From: Labedella gwakjiensis
Lineage (GTDB): Bacteria > Actinomycetota > Actinomycetes > Actinomycetales > Microbacteriaceae
Direction: 5' to 3'
NCBI RefSeq assembly: GCF_003014675.1
Contig: NZ_PYAU01000001.1
Location: forward strand, 3,774,940 to 3,838,939
DNA length: 64,000 nt
Positions 55,959 to 63,880 of this stretch are shown in pieces. Below the pieces are notes generated by a model. The model was not told the DNA's origin, made no database searches, and saw nothing but the letters and a program-made list of their open reading frames with translations. Position numbers and translations under genes: made by a program. Positions within the stretch are counted from its first letter, which is position 1. Every line of letters starts with the position of its first letter.

Positions 55959-56855
55959 TCATTCGGCGGTCCCGCTGCCGGCGGTCGCCGTGCCGTCGTC
56001 CTCGATGCCCTCGAACAGGTCGTCCTCGCGCTCGCGCGTCGGCACGGTGCTGCGCGCGAGCTCGAAGTCCTCGAACGGCCACGCACGACGTTGGAGATCG
56101 TTCGACCAGAAGAAGAACCGGGAATCCGGCGCGATCTGGCAGGCATGGGCCCGCAGCGCGTCGTCGCGCTTGTGGAAGAAGTCCGCCACCGGGATGTGGG
56201 CCGTCGCGCGGTCGGGGCGGTCCTTGACCCACGTGAGCATCTCGGCGAGCTCCTCGGCGAGGGGCGACTCCGGCTCCTCGGCGAGCAACAGGTCCACGTT
56301 CGCCTTCGTGCGCGGGTAGTTGAAGATCTGGTCGTAGTAGACCTTCGAGATCTGCCACGGCTCGCCGGCGTCCGGGAACGCCTCGGCCGAGGCCGCGGCG
56401 TCGAGCGCGAACATCGAGATGACGTGGCAGCGGATGTGGTCCGGGTGAGGGTAGCCGCCGTTCTCGTCGTACGTCGTCATCACGTGCGGACGGAACTCGC
56501 GGATGACCTTCACGAGGGCCTCGCCCGAGATCTCGACGGGGATCGAGGCGAACGAGTTCGCGGGGAGCGACCCGTCTTCCGAGGGCATCCCCGAGTCGTA
56601 GTAGCCGAGCCACCGATGCTGCACGTCCAGCACGCGAGCAGCGTCCGCCATCTCCCGGCGGCGGAGACCCGGGAGGTCACGCTCGGCCATCGCCATCTGC
56701 TCGAGCTGCGGGTTGAGAATGTCGCCGCGCTCCCCGCCCGTGAGGCTCACCACCATCACCTCGACACCGCGCGCACGGTAGGCCGCGGTCGTCGCAGCGC
56801 CCTTCGAGGATTCGTCGTCCGGGTGCGCGTGGACGGCGAGCAGTCTGAGCGTCAT
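55959..56855 (-). CDS. mca: Mycothiol S-conjugate amidase
   Basis: A 298-residue zinc amidase of the MshB/Mca family that cleaves mycothiol conjugates during detoxification. The zinc site is AVHAHPDDESSKGAAT (H11, D14) with the later histidine in GGYPHPDHIRCHV. GGERGDILNP and the YYDQIFNYPRTK segment with its lysine favour Mca over MshB. ATG 56855 has GGAGCC upstream. Presence of Mca places the organism among mycothiol-producing Actinobacteria. Confidence 0.92.
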   Translation of the reverse strand: MTLRLLAVHAHPDDESSKGAATTAAYRARGVEVMVVSLTGGERGDILNPQLEQMAMAERDLPGLRRREMADAARVLDVQHRWLGYYDSGMPSEDGSLPANSFASIPVEISGEALVKVIREFRPHVMTTYDENGGYPHPDHIRCHVISMFALDAAASAEAFPDAGEPWQISKVYYDQIFNYPRTKANVDLLLAEEPESPLAEELAEMLTWVKDRPDRATAHIPVADFFHKRDDALRAHACQIAPDSRFFFWSNDLQRRAWPFEDFELARSTVPTREREDDLFEGIEDDGTATAGSGTAE

Positions 56856-57017
56856 GATCGGGCTCCGCATCGTCTGGTCCGGTCCCGCGGACCCAGGCGA
56901 TCCGCCGGGTCCCGGGTCGTGGCACGTTCAGGGAAGTCGGACAGCCGGAGCGGCTACCCTGTAGTCAAGGGTATCGCTGCGGAAGACCGCTCGGCGACGG
57001 CACACGAGGACGGCGGG

Positions 57018-57449
57018 ATGACGGATACGCAGATGGCGCACGAGTCCGACCTCGACGCCCGCTACGGTCGCAGCACACGCTCCCGCCGAGTGGAGAAGCG
57101 CGTCCTGTGGACGCTCGGCGGCATCATCGCGGTGGTGTTCGGAGCCTGGGTGGTACTCGTCGCCTTCGACGGCACGAGCGCGAGCCTCGAGACGAACGAC
57201 GTCGCTCACGAGATCGTCGACGAGCACTCCGTGCGTGTGTCCTTCTCCCTCAACGTCGCCCCCGGCACCGCGACGACGTGCGCCGTCCAGGCGCTCAACG
57301 AGGACCACGCCATCGTCGGCTGGAAGATCGTCGAGATCCCGCCGTCCGAGGACCGGAACCGAGTGATCAGCGAGACGGTTCTGACCAGCCAGCAGAGCAA
57401 CACCGGTCTGGTGTACAGCTGCTGGCTCCCCGGGGATCCCTCGTCCTGA
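57018..57449 (+). CDS. DUF4307 family membrane protein
   Basis: A 143-residue protein with a short basic cytoplasmic N-terminus, one span (about 31-50, LWTLGGIIAVVFGAWVVLVAF) and an extracytoplasmic DUF4307 domain (HEIVDEHSVRVSFSLNVAPGTATTCAVQALNEDHAIVGWK). Two cysteines (TTCAV and YSCWL) could form a disulfide. Function unknown; it sits beside greA and mca as in mycobacteria. A diverged duplicate of its last 17 codons follows at 57443-57493 in another frame. Confidence 0.85.
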   Translation: MTDTQMAHESDLDARYGRSTRSRRVEKRVLWTLGGIIAVVFGAWVVLVAFDGTSASLETNDVAHEIVDEHSVRVSFSLNVAPGTATTCAVQALNEDHAIVGWKIVEIPPSEDRNRVISETVLTSQQSNTGLVYSCWLPGDPSS

Positions 57450-57493
57450 CGGACCAGCGGAGCGACACGGGTTTGATTTACAGCTGTCGGCTG
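57443..57493 (+). pseudogene. Diverged duplicate of the DUF4307 gene 3' end
   Basis: The 51 bp here match 57378-57428 of the gene itself at 38 of 51 positions. Read in the shifted frame they give VLTDQRSDTGLIYSCRL, against VLTSQQSNTGLVYSCWL in the gene, and run to a TAA. The offset is 65 bp, so the copy is out of frame and starts inside the gene's own stop region. Confidence 0.8.
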
Positions 57494-57502
57494 ACTTAAG
57501 AT
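57473..57502 (+). promoter_or_regulatory. Candidate greA promoter inside the duplicate
   Basis: TTGATT (57473-57478) and TAAGAT (57497-57502) are spaced by 18 bp. The -35 lies in the duplicated DUF4307 fragment, where CTGGTG of the original has become TTGATT. A start near 57509 would leave an 80-nt leader before greA. Confidence 0.5.
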
Positions 57503-57539
57503 TCTCTGAACACGCGGTCCGTCTCGGATCGTCCACCCA

Positions 57540-57572
57540 ACGCCCTGGCCCCGCGGTCAGGGCGTCTGTTTT
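57540..57572 (+). terminator. Terminator or attenuator in front of greA
   Basis: ACGCCCTG (57540-57547) pairs with CAGGGCGT (57558-57565) around a 10-nt loop, and TTTT follows at 57569-57572. It lies only 17 bp before the greA ATG. It either ends the DUF4307 transcript or attenuates greA. Confidence 0.7.
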
Positions 57573-57589
57573 CGTATCAGGAGCTTGTC

Positions 57590-58081
57590 ATGGTTGATTC
57601 GACGAATGTGTCCTTCCTCACCCAGGATGCCTACGACCGTCTCGTGGCCGAACTCGAACACCTGTCGACGACGGGCCGCGAGGAGATCACGAAGCGCATC
57701 GAGATCGCTCGCGAGGAGGGCGACCTCAAGGAGAACGGCGGTTACCACGCCGCGAAGGACGAGCAGGGCAAGCAGGAAGCCCGCATCCGCACGCTCCAGA
57801 ACATCCTGAAGGAGGCGAAGGTCGGCGAGGCTCCGACGTCCAACGGCGTCGTCGTCCCGGGAACCGTCATCACCGCCGATGTCGCCGGTGGCGAAGAGGT
57901 CTTCCTCCTCGGCAGCCGCGAGATCGCGAGCGGTTCCGAGCTTGACGTCTACAGCGAGCAGAGCCCGCTCGGACTCGCGATCCAGGGTCTCAAGGTGGGC
58001 GAATCGACGTCGTACACCGCACCGAACGGCAAAGAGATCAGCGTCTCCATCAAGGCCGTCGAGACCTACAACGGCCAGTAG
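57590..58081 (+). CDS. greA: Transcription elongation factor GreA
   Basis: A 163-residue factor that enters the RNA polymerase secondary channel and stimulates transcript cleavage in backtracked complexes. The N-terminal coiled coil carries the tip acidic residues in IEIAREEGDLKENGGYHAAKDEQG. The C-terminal FKBP-like domain ends SISIKAVE-like (ISVSIKAVETYNGQ). AGGAG precedes the ATG. Upstream lie a promoter and a terminator that suggest attenuation, as known for greA in E. coli. Confidence 0.97.
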   Translation: MVDSTNVSFLTQDAYDRLVAELEHLSTTGREEITKRIEIAREEGDLKENGGYHAAKDEQGKQEARIRTLQNILKEAKVGEAPTSNGVVVPGTVITADVAGGEEVFLLGSREIASGSELDVYSEQSPLGLAIQGLKVGESTSYTAPNGKEISVSIKAVETYNGQ

Positions 58082-58108
58082 ACGCGGCGGCAACGCGCGC
58101 TTCGACGC

Positions 58109-58139
58109 GAAGGGCGGCGGACATCGTCCGCCGCCCTTC
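58109..58139. terminator. Terminator between greA and ilvA
   Basis: GAAGGGCGGCGGAC and GTCCGCCGCCCTTC form a perfect 14-bp stem with a 3-nt loop between the convergent ends of greA (58081) and ilvA (58172). Confidence 0.85.
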
Positions 58140-58171
58140 TGCGTGCGCCCACCGCGCCGGACACGAGAACG

Positions 58172-59449
58172 TCAGTCGATGACCTCAGGCTCGTAGCCCG
58201 CACCGCGAAGAGTCTCGACGACGAGCTCCCGGTGCTCGGGGCCGCGGGTCTCCACGCTGAACTCGAGGACGACGTCGTTGATCTGCATGCCGGGCCCCTG
58301 GCGGGTGTGGAGCACCTCGACGACGTTGGCGTTCGCGCTCGCGACGAGTTCGGCGATGCGAGCGAGCTGTCCGGGACGGTCGGGAAGCGGCACGCGGATG
58401 GTGAGATACCGAGCCGACGCTGCGAGGCCGTGACTCACGACGCGCTGCATGAGGAGCGGATCGATGTTCCCGCCGGACAGGATCGCGACCGTCGGCCCCG
58501 AGCTCGTCACGCGGCCCTCGAGGATGGCCGCGACGGCGACGGCGCCGGCGGGCTCCACGACCAGTTTCGCCCGCTCGAGCAGAACGACGAGCGCCTTCGC
58601 CGTCTCGTCGTCCGACACGGTCACGACCTCGTCGACGAGCTCGTCGATGATCGCGAAGTTCCGGGTGCCCGGCCTGCTCACGGCGATGCCGTCCGCGATG
58701 GTCGGCTGGATGGGCACGTCTACGGGGTGGCCCGCCGCGAGGGACGGCGGGTAGGCCGCCGCATTGGAGGCCTGCACGCCGATCACGCGGATGGTCCGGC
58801 CGTCGAGCGCCGCGCGCTGCTTCATCGCAGCCGCGACACCCGAGATGAGCCCGCCGCCGCCGATCGGCACGATGACGGTCTCCACATCGGGCCGGTCGCG
58901 GTAGATCTCGAGGCCGAGCGTGCCCTGACCCACGATGACGTCGTGGTGGTCGAACGGGGGGATGAGGATCGCCCCTGTCTCCTCGGCGAACCGGGCGGCG
59001 GCCTCGAGCGGCTCGCTCACGGTGTGCCCACGGAGGATGACCCGCGCGCCGTAGTCGCGCGTCGCCTGCAGCTTCGGAAGCGGGACGCCGACGGGCATGA
59101 AGATCGTCGCCGTGATACCGAGCTCGCGCGCGGCGAATGCGACACCCTGAGCATGGTTGCCGGCCGACGCCGCCACCACTCCCCTGCGCTTCTCCTCCTC
59201 GGTCAGCTGGGAGAGCCTGTTGTACGCTCCGCGGATCTTGTACGAGCCCGTCCGCTGCAGGTTCTCGCACTTCAGGTGCACGGGTGCGCCGAGGACATCG
59301 CTGAGGAAGCGCGAGCTCTCGATCGGTGTGGGCTGGACCACGACCGACACGGTCTCGAGGGCCCGTTCGAACTCGGCGAGAGACGGCACGGACGAGGCGG
59401 CTGGTTCCGATGCGACGTCGGCGTGAGCACGAGACGAGAGATCAGTCAC
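58172..59449 (-). CDS. ilvA: Threonine ammonia-lyase with C-terminal ACT domain
   Basis: A 425-residue PLP enzyme that deaminates threonine to 2-oxobutyrate. The Schiff-base lysine is K71 in RTGSYKIRGAYNRL, the phosphate-binding loop is PIGGGGLISG, and SAGNHAQGVA is conserved. Residues about 345-425 form one ACT domain (TIRVPLPDRPGQLARIAELV). The single ACT domain fits either a short IlvA or a catabolic TdcB-like enzyme. CAGGAGGA precedes the GTG start, which overlaps the end of the upstream transporter gene by 8 bp. Confidence 0.93.
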   Translation of the reverse strand: MTDLSSRAHADVASEPAASSVPSLAEFERALETVSVVVQPTPIESSRFLSDVLGAPVHLKCENLQRTGSYKIRGAYNRLSQLTEEEKRRGVVAASAGNHAQGVAFAARELGITATIFMPVGVPLPKLQATRDYGARVILRGHTVSEPLEAAARFAEETGAILIPPFDHHDVIVGQGTLGLEIYRDRPDVETVIVPIGGGGLISGVAAAMKQRAALDGRTIRVIGVQASNAAAYPPSLAAGHPVDVPIQPTIADGIAVSRPGTRNFAIIDELVDEVVTVSDDETAKALVVLLERAKLVVEPAGAVAVAAILEGRVTSSGPTVAILSGGNIDPLLMQRVVSHGLAASARYLTIRVPLPDRPGQLARIAELVASANANVVEVLHTRQGPGMQINDVVLEFSVETRGPEHRELVVETLRGAGYEPEVID

Positions 59450-60776
59450 GGGTGTCCTCCTGGAGGGGAAGGGATGAGGTGGTGGCGTGGGCGTCGGACG
59501 AGCGGTTCTTGCGTCCGACGGGAGGCTGGCGCGGCACCGTCTGCCAGAGGACGTCGCCGTGGTACCTCAAGGGGTCGTTCGACGTTCGCCACGCCCCGCT
59601 CGCGATGTAGCCGATCATGACGTTGACGACCGCGGCGACCGGCACCGCGAACAGCGCCCCGGGAATACCGGCGAGCATCGAACCCGCCGCGACGACGAGC
59701 ACGACGGCGAGGGGATGCACCTTGACGGCCGCACCCATGAGGAGCGGCTGGAGGACGTGTCCCTCGAGCTGCTGGACGCCGAGCACGACGAGGAGCATTG
59801 CGAGGGCGATTCCCGGGCCGTTGTAGACGAGGGCGATGAACACCGCGACACTGCCGGTCACCACGGCACCGACGATGGGCACGAAGGACCCCAGGAAGAC
59901 GAGGACCGCGATCGGGAGAGCGAGGGGCAGACCGAGGAGGAACGCCCCGGCGCCGATCCCCACGGCGTCGATCGTCGCGACGAGTATCTGGGTGCGCGTG
60001 TAGTTGACCAGCGTGTTCCAACCGGCGCGTCCGGCGCCGTCGAACGCCGGCCTCGCCCGGACGGGGAGGATCCGGACGACCCACGACCAGATGCTCCGTC
60101 CGTCGATGAGGATGAACAGGAGGCTGAAGAGCGCGAGCAGCACGCCCGTGACGACATGTCCGAGGGTCGACCCGATGGAGAGCGCTCCGCTCCAGATCGC
60201 CTGGCCGTCGTCCTGGACGGCCGTCATGACGTCGGAGATGAAACCGTTCAGCTGCTCCTGCGTGATGTGCAGGGGCGAATCGAGCAAGAAGGCCGTGAAG
60301 GCGCGATACGACTCGACCGTGCGGTCGCGCACCGAACCAGCCTCTGCCGAGATCTGCCGGATGGCCAGCCACAGGAGTCCCGAGACCGCGCCGATGGTCG
60401 CGACCATGGCGACGGCCACGGCGATGCCTCGCGGCCACCGCCTCCGCACGAGGAACGAGACGAACGGCACGAGGAGGGCGGAGACGAGGACGGCGATGAG
60501 AACGGGGATGACGATCAGCCGCAGCTGGACGACGAGGACGAGCGCAACGGCGACGGCGGCGGCGATCACGAGCAGTCGCCACGACCACGCGGCCGCGATC
60601 CGGACGCCGCTCGTCACGTCCTCCGATTCGCGGCGCACGGCCGGCGCGTCATCGGTCTCGATCTCGGGCGCCGAGGAGCCGGACTCCGAGGACGAGGCAG
60701 GCACAGACGGCCCGGCGGCGCGCGACGGCGACCACGGCCATCTGATGCCGCGCCTGCGCCCCTGATTCTCCACCAC
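59442..60776 (-). CDS. AI-2E family transporter (PerM-like)
   Basis: A 444-residue membrane protein with an N-terminal hydrophilic stretch of about 65 residues and seven to eight spans. Family pattern: LRLIVIPVLIAVLVSALLVPF near the first spans, a long amphipathic loop (residues 150-215), then LPLALPIAVLVFLGSFVPIVGAVVTGSVAV and EGHVLQPLLMGAAVKVHPLAVVLVV. Members export small molecules or act in Na+/H+ exchange. TAGACT ends 6 nt before the GTG start, so it is leaderless. Confidence 0.9.
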   Translation of the reverse strand: MVENQGRRRGIRWPWSPSRAAGPSVPASSSESGSSAPEIETDDAPAVRRESEDVTSGVRIAAAWSWRLLVIAAAVAVALVLVVQLRLIVIPVLIAVLVSALLVPFVSFLVRRRWPRGIAVAVAMVATIGAVSGLLWLAIRQISAEAGSVRDRTVESYRAFTAFLLDSPLHITQEQLNGFISDVMTAVQDDGQAIWSGALSIGSTLGHVVTGVLLALFSLLFILIDGRSIWSWVVRILPVRARPAFDGAGRAGWNTLVNYTRTQILVATIDAVGIGAGAFLLGLPLALPIAVLVFLGSFVPIVGAVVTGSVAVFIALVYNGPGIALAMLLVVLGVQQLEGHVLQPLLMGAAVKVHPLAVVLVVAAGSMLAGIPGALFAVPVAAVVNVMIGYIASGAWRTSNDPLRYHGDVLWQTVPRQPPVGRKNRSSDAHATTSSLPLQEDTRD

Positions 60777-60868
60777 CGGGCAAGTCTACGACCGCAACCA
60801 TCGGTGTCAGGGCATGCCACAGAGCGGCCCGTGAGCCGTTGTCGGAGGTCGTTGCTAACCTGCGATCG

Positions 60869-62119
60869 ATGACCGAGACCCTCTCCCTCGACGCCGCCCG
60901 CCGGATCGCCCTCGCCGCGCAGGGTTTCCACACCCGACCTCCCCATACTCCACGGTCATCGGGCGTGGGGCTCCGATCGTTGCGTTCACTCGTCGAGCGA
61001 CTCGGCGTGCTGCAGATCGACTCGGTCAACGTCCTCGAGCGCAGCCACTACCTGCCTGTCCTCGCTCGACTCGGGCCCTACGACACATCGGACCTCGATC
61101 GCCTCACCCACCGCGCCGGGTCAGGTCTCATCGAATACTGGGGGCACGAAGCCACCTTCATGCCGCTGACCTCCTGGCCCCTGTGGAGGTGGAAGATGCG
61201 AGCTCTCCGCGCCAAGGCCGAAGCGGACCCCTCCCATTGGTCCCACGCCAACGGCCCGATGCTCACGTGGCTCCTCGACGACCTCGCGGCCAACGGCCCG
61301 CAGCCGGCGAGCGCCGTCGAACACGAGGCATCGGTTCGCCAGGGACCGTGGTGGGGGTGGTCGGACGTCAAGACCGGTCTCGAGGTGCTCTTCGCGTGGG
61401 GACTCGTGGTGTCGGCGGGCCGCACATCCGGGTTCGAGCGCATCTACGCGCTTCCCGAGCAGGTCATGCCCCCGTCCGTTCTCGATCAGGATCCGTCGCG
61501 CGACGACGCGATCGCCGCGCTGGTCTCCCACGCACTGCGCTCCACCGGGCTCGGAACCTCCGCCGACATCGCCGACTACTTCCGACTGCCCGTCGCCGAC
61601 ACACGCCGCGAGCTCGACCGCCTCGTCGAAGCCGGCGACGCCTCTCGCGTCGTCCTACGCCCGGACGGGCCAGCGCCCACCAACCGGCCGCAACCCGTGT
61701 GGATCCATCGAGACGCACGCCGCCCGAGACGCATCCACCGCGACGCCCTCCTCTCCCCGTTCGATCCCGTGGTGTGGACGCGGCCGCGCGCGGAGAGGCT
61801 CTTCGGCTTCCATTACCGGATCGAGATCTACACGCCGGCACCGCGTCGGGTGTTCGGCTACTACGTTCTGCCCGTCCTGCTGGACGGCGTCATCGGCGCC
61901 CGTGTCGACCTGAAGAGTGACAGGGCGGGCCGCCGACTCCTCGTCCAATCGGCGTGGCTCGAGCCGGGGGCGCCGCCCGATGCCACGGAACGTCTCGCCG
62001 TGCTCTTGCGGGATCTCGCCGCATGGCAGGGGCACTCCGACATCACCGTCGGTACTCGAGGCAGCCTCGTGGACGCCCTCGCCGCGGAGCTCGGCGCGTC
62101 CAGACACGAGTCCCCCTGA
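60869..62119 (+). CDS. YcaQ/AlkZ-like DNA glycosylase (HTH_42 family)
   Basis: A 416-residue winged-helix protein of the YcaQ/AZL family of interstrand-crosslink or bulky-adduct DNA glycosylases. The catalytic Q-x-D motif is Q49 and D51 in ERLGVLQIDSVNVLERSHYLPVLARLG. Tandem winged helices and a C-terminal beta barrel follow (LLSPFDPVVWTRPRAERLFGFHYRIEIYTPA). The QxD form groups with YcaQ rather than with the QxQ antibiotic self-resistance enzymes. TAACCT (60856-60861) lies 7 nt before the ATG. Confidence 0.87.
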   Translation: MTETLSLDAARRIALAAQGFHTRPPHTPRSSGVGLRSLRSLVERLGVLQIDSVNVLERSHYLPVLARLGPYDTSDLDRLTHRAGSGLIEYWGHEATFMPLTSWPLWRWKMRALRAKAEADPSHWSHANGPMLTWLLDDLAANGPQPASAVEHEASVRQGPWWGWSDVKTGLEVLFAWGLVVSAGRTSGFERIYALPEQVMPPSVLDQDPSRDDAIAALVSHALRSTGLGTSADIADYFRLPVADTRRELDRLVEAGDASRVVLRPDGPAPTNRPQPVWIHRDARRPRRIHRDALLSPFDPVVWTRPRAERLFGFHYRIEIYTPAPRRVFGYYVLPVLLDGVIGARVDLKSDRAGRRLLVQSAWLEPGAPPDATERLAVLLRDLAAWQGHSDITVGTRGSLVDALAAELGASRHESP

Positions 62120-62279
62120 CGCGAGACGCCCGGACGGCGCAGACGTCCAGCACGTCGTCGGGTGAGTCGTCCGCGATTCGGAGTGCACCCTCCTAATGGG
62201 GACTTCTCCCCCGTGATGGCGCGGATCGCGACTGGTAGGTTTGCCGTGATCGCATTCGACCGAAGGGGAAGACACAGAC

Positions 62280-63782
62280 ATGGTCGCCGACAACAACCCG
62301 CCGCAGAGGCCCGAAGACGGGGCTCCTGGCTCCGCTCCGCAATGGGGGCCTCCCCCCATCGGCCAGCAGCAGCCGCAGAACGCAGCCCAAGGCAACACCG
62401 GCCAGAACAACACCGGCGCATACCAGCCCCAGCAGAACGCACCCCAGGGCAACACCGGCGCATACCAGCCCCAGCAGAACGCACCCCAGGGCAACACCGG
62501 CCACAACAACACCGGCGCATACCAGCCCCAGCAGAACGCACCCCAGGGCAACACCGGCGCGTACCAGCCCCAGCAGAACGCACCCCAGGGCAACACCGGC
62601 GCGTACCAGCCCCAGCAGAACGCACCCCAGGGCAACACCGGCCACAACAACACCGGCGCATACCAGCCCCAGCAGAACGCACCTCAGGGCAACACCGGCG
62701 CATACCAGCCCCAGAACCCTGGCGGGTACCCGGCCGGCGGCGGCTACGGCGCAACGCCTCCCGGTGGACCCGGCGGGCCCGGCAAGCCGAGCAACCCGAA
62801 CAAGAAGAAGATCATCCTCTTCAGCGCTCTCGCTGGTGGACTCGTCCTCCTGCTCATCATCGGAGCCGTCGTCATCAACGTCGTCAACTCCTCCGTCTAC
62901 GGTCCGGACGCCACCGTGCGCTCATACCTGACGGCGATCTCCAAGGGCGACGCGTCCGAAGCCAACAAGATCGCCGCTCCCGGCGTCTCCGAGGAGCAGG
63001 CAGTGCTCCTCACCGACGACGTGCTCGGTGAGGCCGGCGAGTTCATCACCAACGCGAAGGTCACGCAGTCCCGCGTGAGCGGCGACCAGGCGACGGTCCG
63101 GGTCTCCTACAGCCTCGGCGGAACGACCTACGACGGCTACATCGAGCTCTCGAAGGCCGGCAAGCAGGGTGTCTTCTTCGACAGCTGGAAGATCGACACC
63201 CCCCTCGTCGGCGACCTGGCGGTGTACATCTCGAACTCCAACTCGGAGGCGAACGAGGCGGCCGTGAACGGTGTGACCGTCGCGTTCGGCGACGAGTACA
63301 GCCTGCCGGCCTACCCGGCGCTGTACACCGTCGGTGCCCCCGGTAGCGACTTCTTCACGGCGGAAGACGTGGAGTACGCCGTCGGCACCGGGACGCGTGC
63401 GGACTACGAGGGCGTCGAGCTCGAGCTCGCTCCCACGGAGGCCCTCACGAGCGCGGCGCAGGAGGCCGTGAACGCCTACCTCGACGAGTGCGCCACGTCC
63501 ACGGAGCTCGACCCCGAGGGCTGCAGCCTGCGCCTCTCCTGGTACACCGACTTCACGTCGGTGGACAAGGTCGCCTACACGATCGACGACTACCCCACGG
63601 TGGAGGTCGACGAGTACGGCACCTACTTCACGGCCGATGGAGGCTCCTACACCGCCGACGTGACGGGTACGACCTACGACGGCACGAAGGACACCCTGCC
63701 CTTCGGTCTCGACGGTGATTGGGGCATCACGGGCAAGCTCGTGATCGACGGTGACACCATCACGATCGAGGACGTCTACTGA
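62280..63782 (+). CDS. Repeat-rich single-span membrane protein of unknown function
   Basis: A 500-residue protein. Residues about 1-175 are hydrophilic and disordered, with seven units of PQQNAPQGNTGAYQ, three of them extended by NTGQNN or NTGHNN. A positively charged stretch (PNKKK) and one span (about 177-200, IILFSALAGGLVLLLIIGAVV) follow. The remaining 300 residues are extracytoplasmic and contain two similar beta-rich stretches plus an acidic YVDEY-type tail. Two cysteines (DECATS, EGCSL) may pair. AAGGGGAAG precedes the ATG. I do not recognise the outer domain. Confidence 0.75.
   Translation: MVADNNPPQRPEDGAPGSAPQWGPPPIGQQQPQNAAQGNTGQNNTGAYQPQQNAPQGNTGAYQPQQNAPQGNTGHNNTGAYQPQQNAPQGNTGAYQPQQNAPQGNTGAYQPQQNAPQGNTGHNNTGAYQPQQNAPQGNTGAYQPQNPGGYPAGGGYGATPPGGPGGPGKPSNPNKKKIILFSALAGGLVLLLIIGAVVINVVNSSVYGPDATVRSYLTAISKGDASEANKIAAPGVSEEQAVLLTDDVLGEAGEFITNAKVTQSRVSGDQATVRVSYSLGGTTYDGYIELSKAGKQGVFFDSWKIDTPLVGDLAVYISNSNSEANEAAVNGVTVAFGDEYSLPAYPALYTVGAPGSDFFTAEDVEYAVGTGTRADYEGVELELAPTEALTSAAQEAVNAYLDECATSTELDPEGCSLRLSWYTDFTSVDKVAYTIDDYPTVEVDEYGTYFTADGGSYTADVTGTTYDGTKDTLPFGLDGDWGITGKLVIDGDTITIEDVY
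62391..62715 (+). repeat. Tandem 42/57-bp coding repeats
   Basis: Seven in-frame units encode GNTGAYQPQQNAPQ-type repeats. Units 1, 3 and 6 are 57 bp because of a 15-bp insertion encoding NTGQNN or NTGHNN; the others are 42 bp. The copies are nearly identical in DNA, so they are recent or homogenised. Confidence 0.9.
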
Positions 63783-63840
63783 TCCACGATCGCCCTCGCA
63801 CGGGGAGCTGACGCTCTCCCAGCGGGAGCGGACATACATG

Positions 63841-63869
63841 AGGGGGTCGACCGAATCGGTCGGCCCCCT
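63841..63869 (+). terminator. Terminator after the repeat-rich gene
   Basis: A 13-bp stem with one G-U pair (63841-63853 with 63857-63869) and a 3-nt loop lie 58 bp past the stop codon. Confidence 0.75.
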
Positions 63870-63880
63870 CTGTCGTGCAC

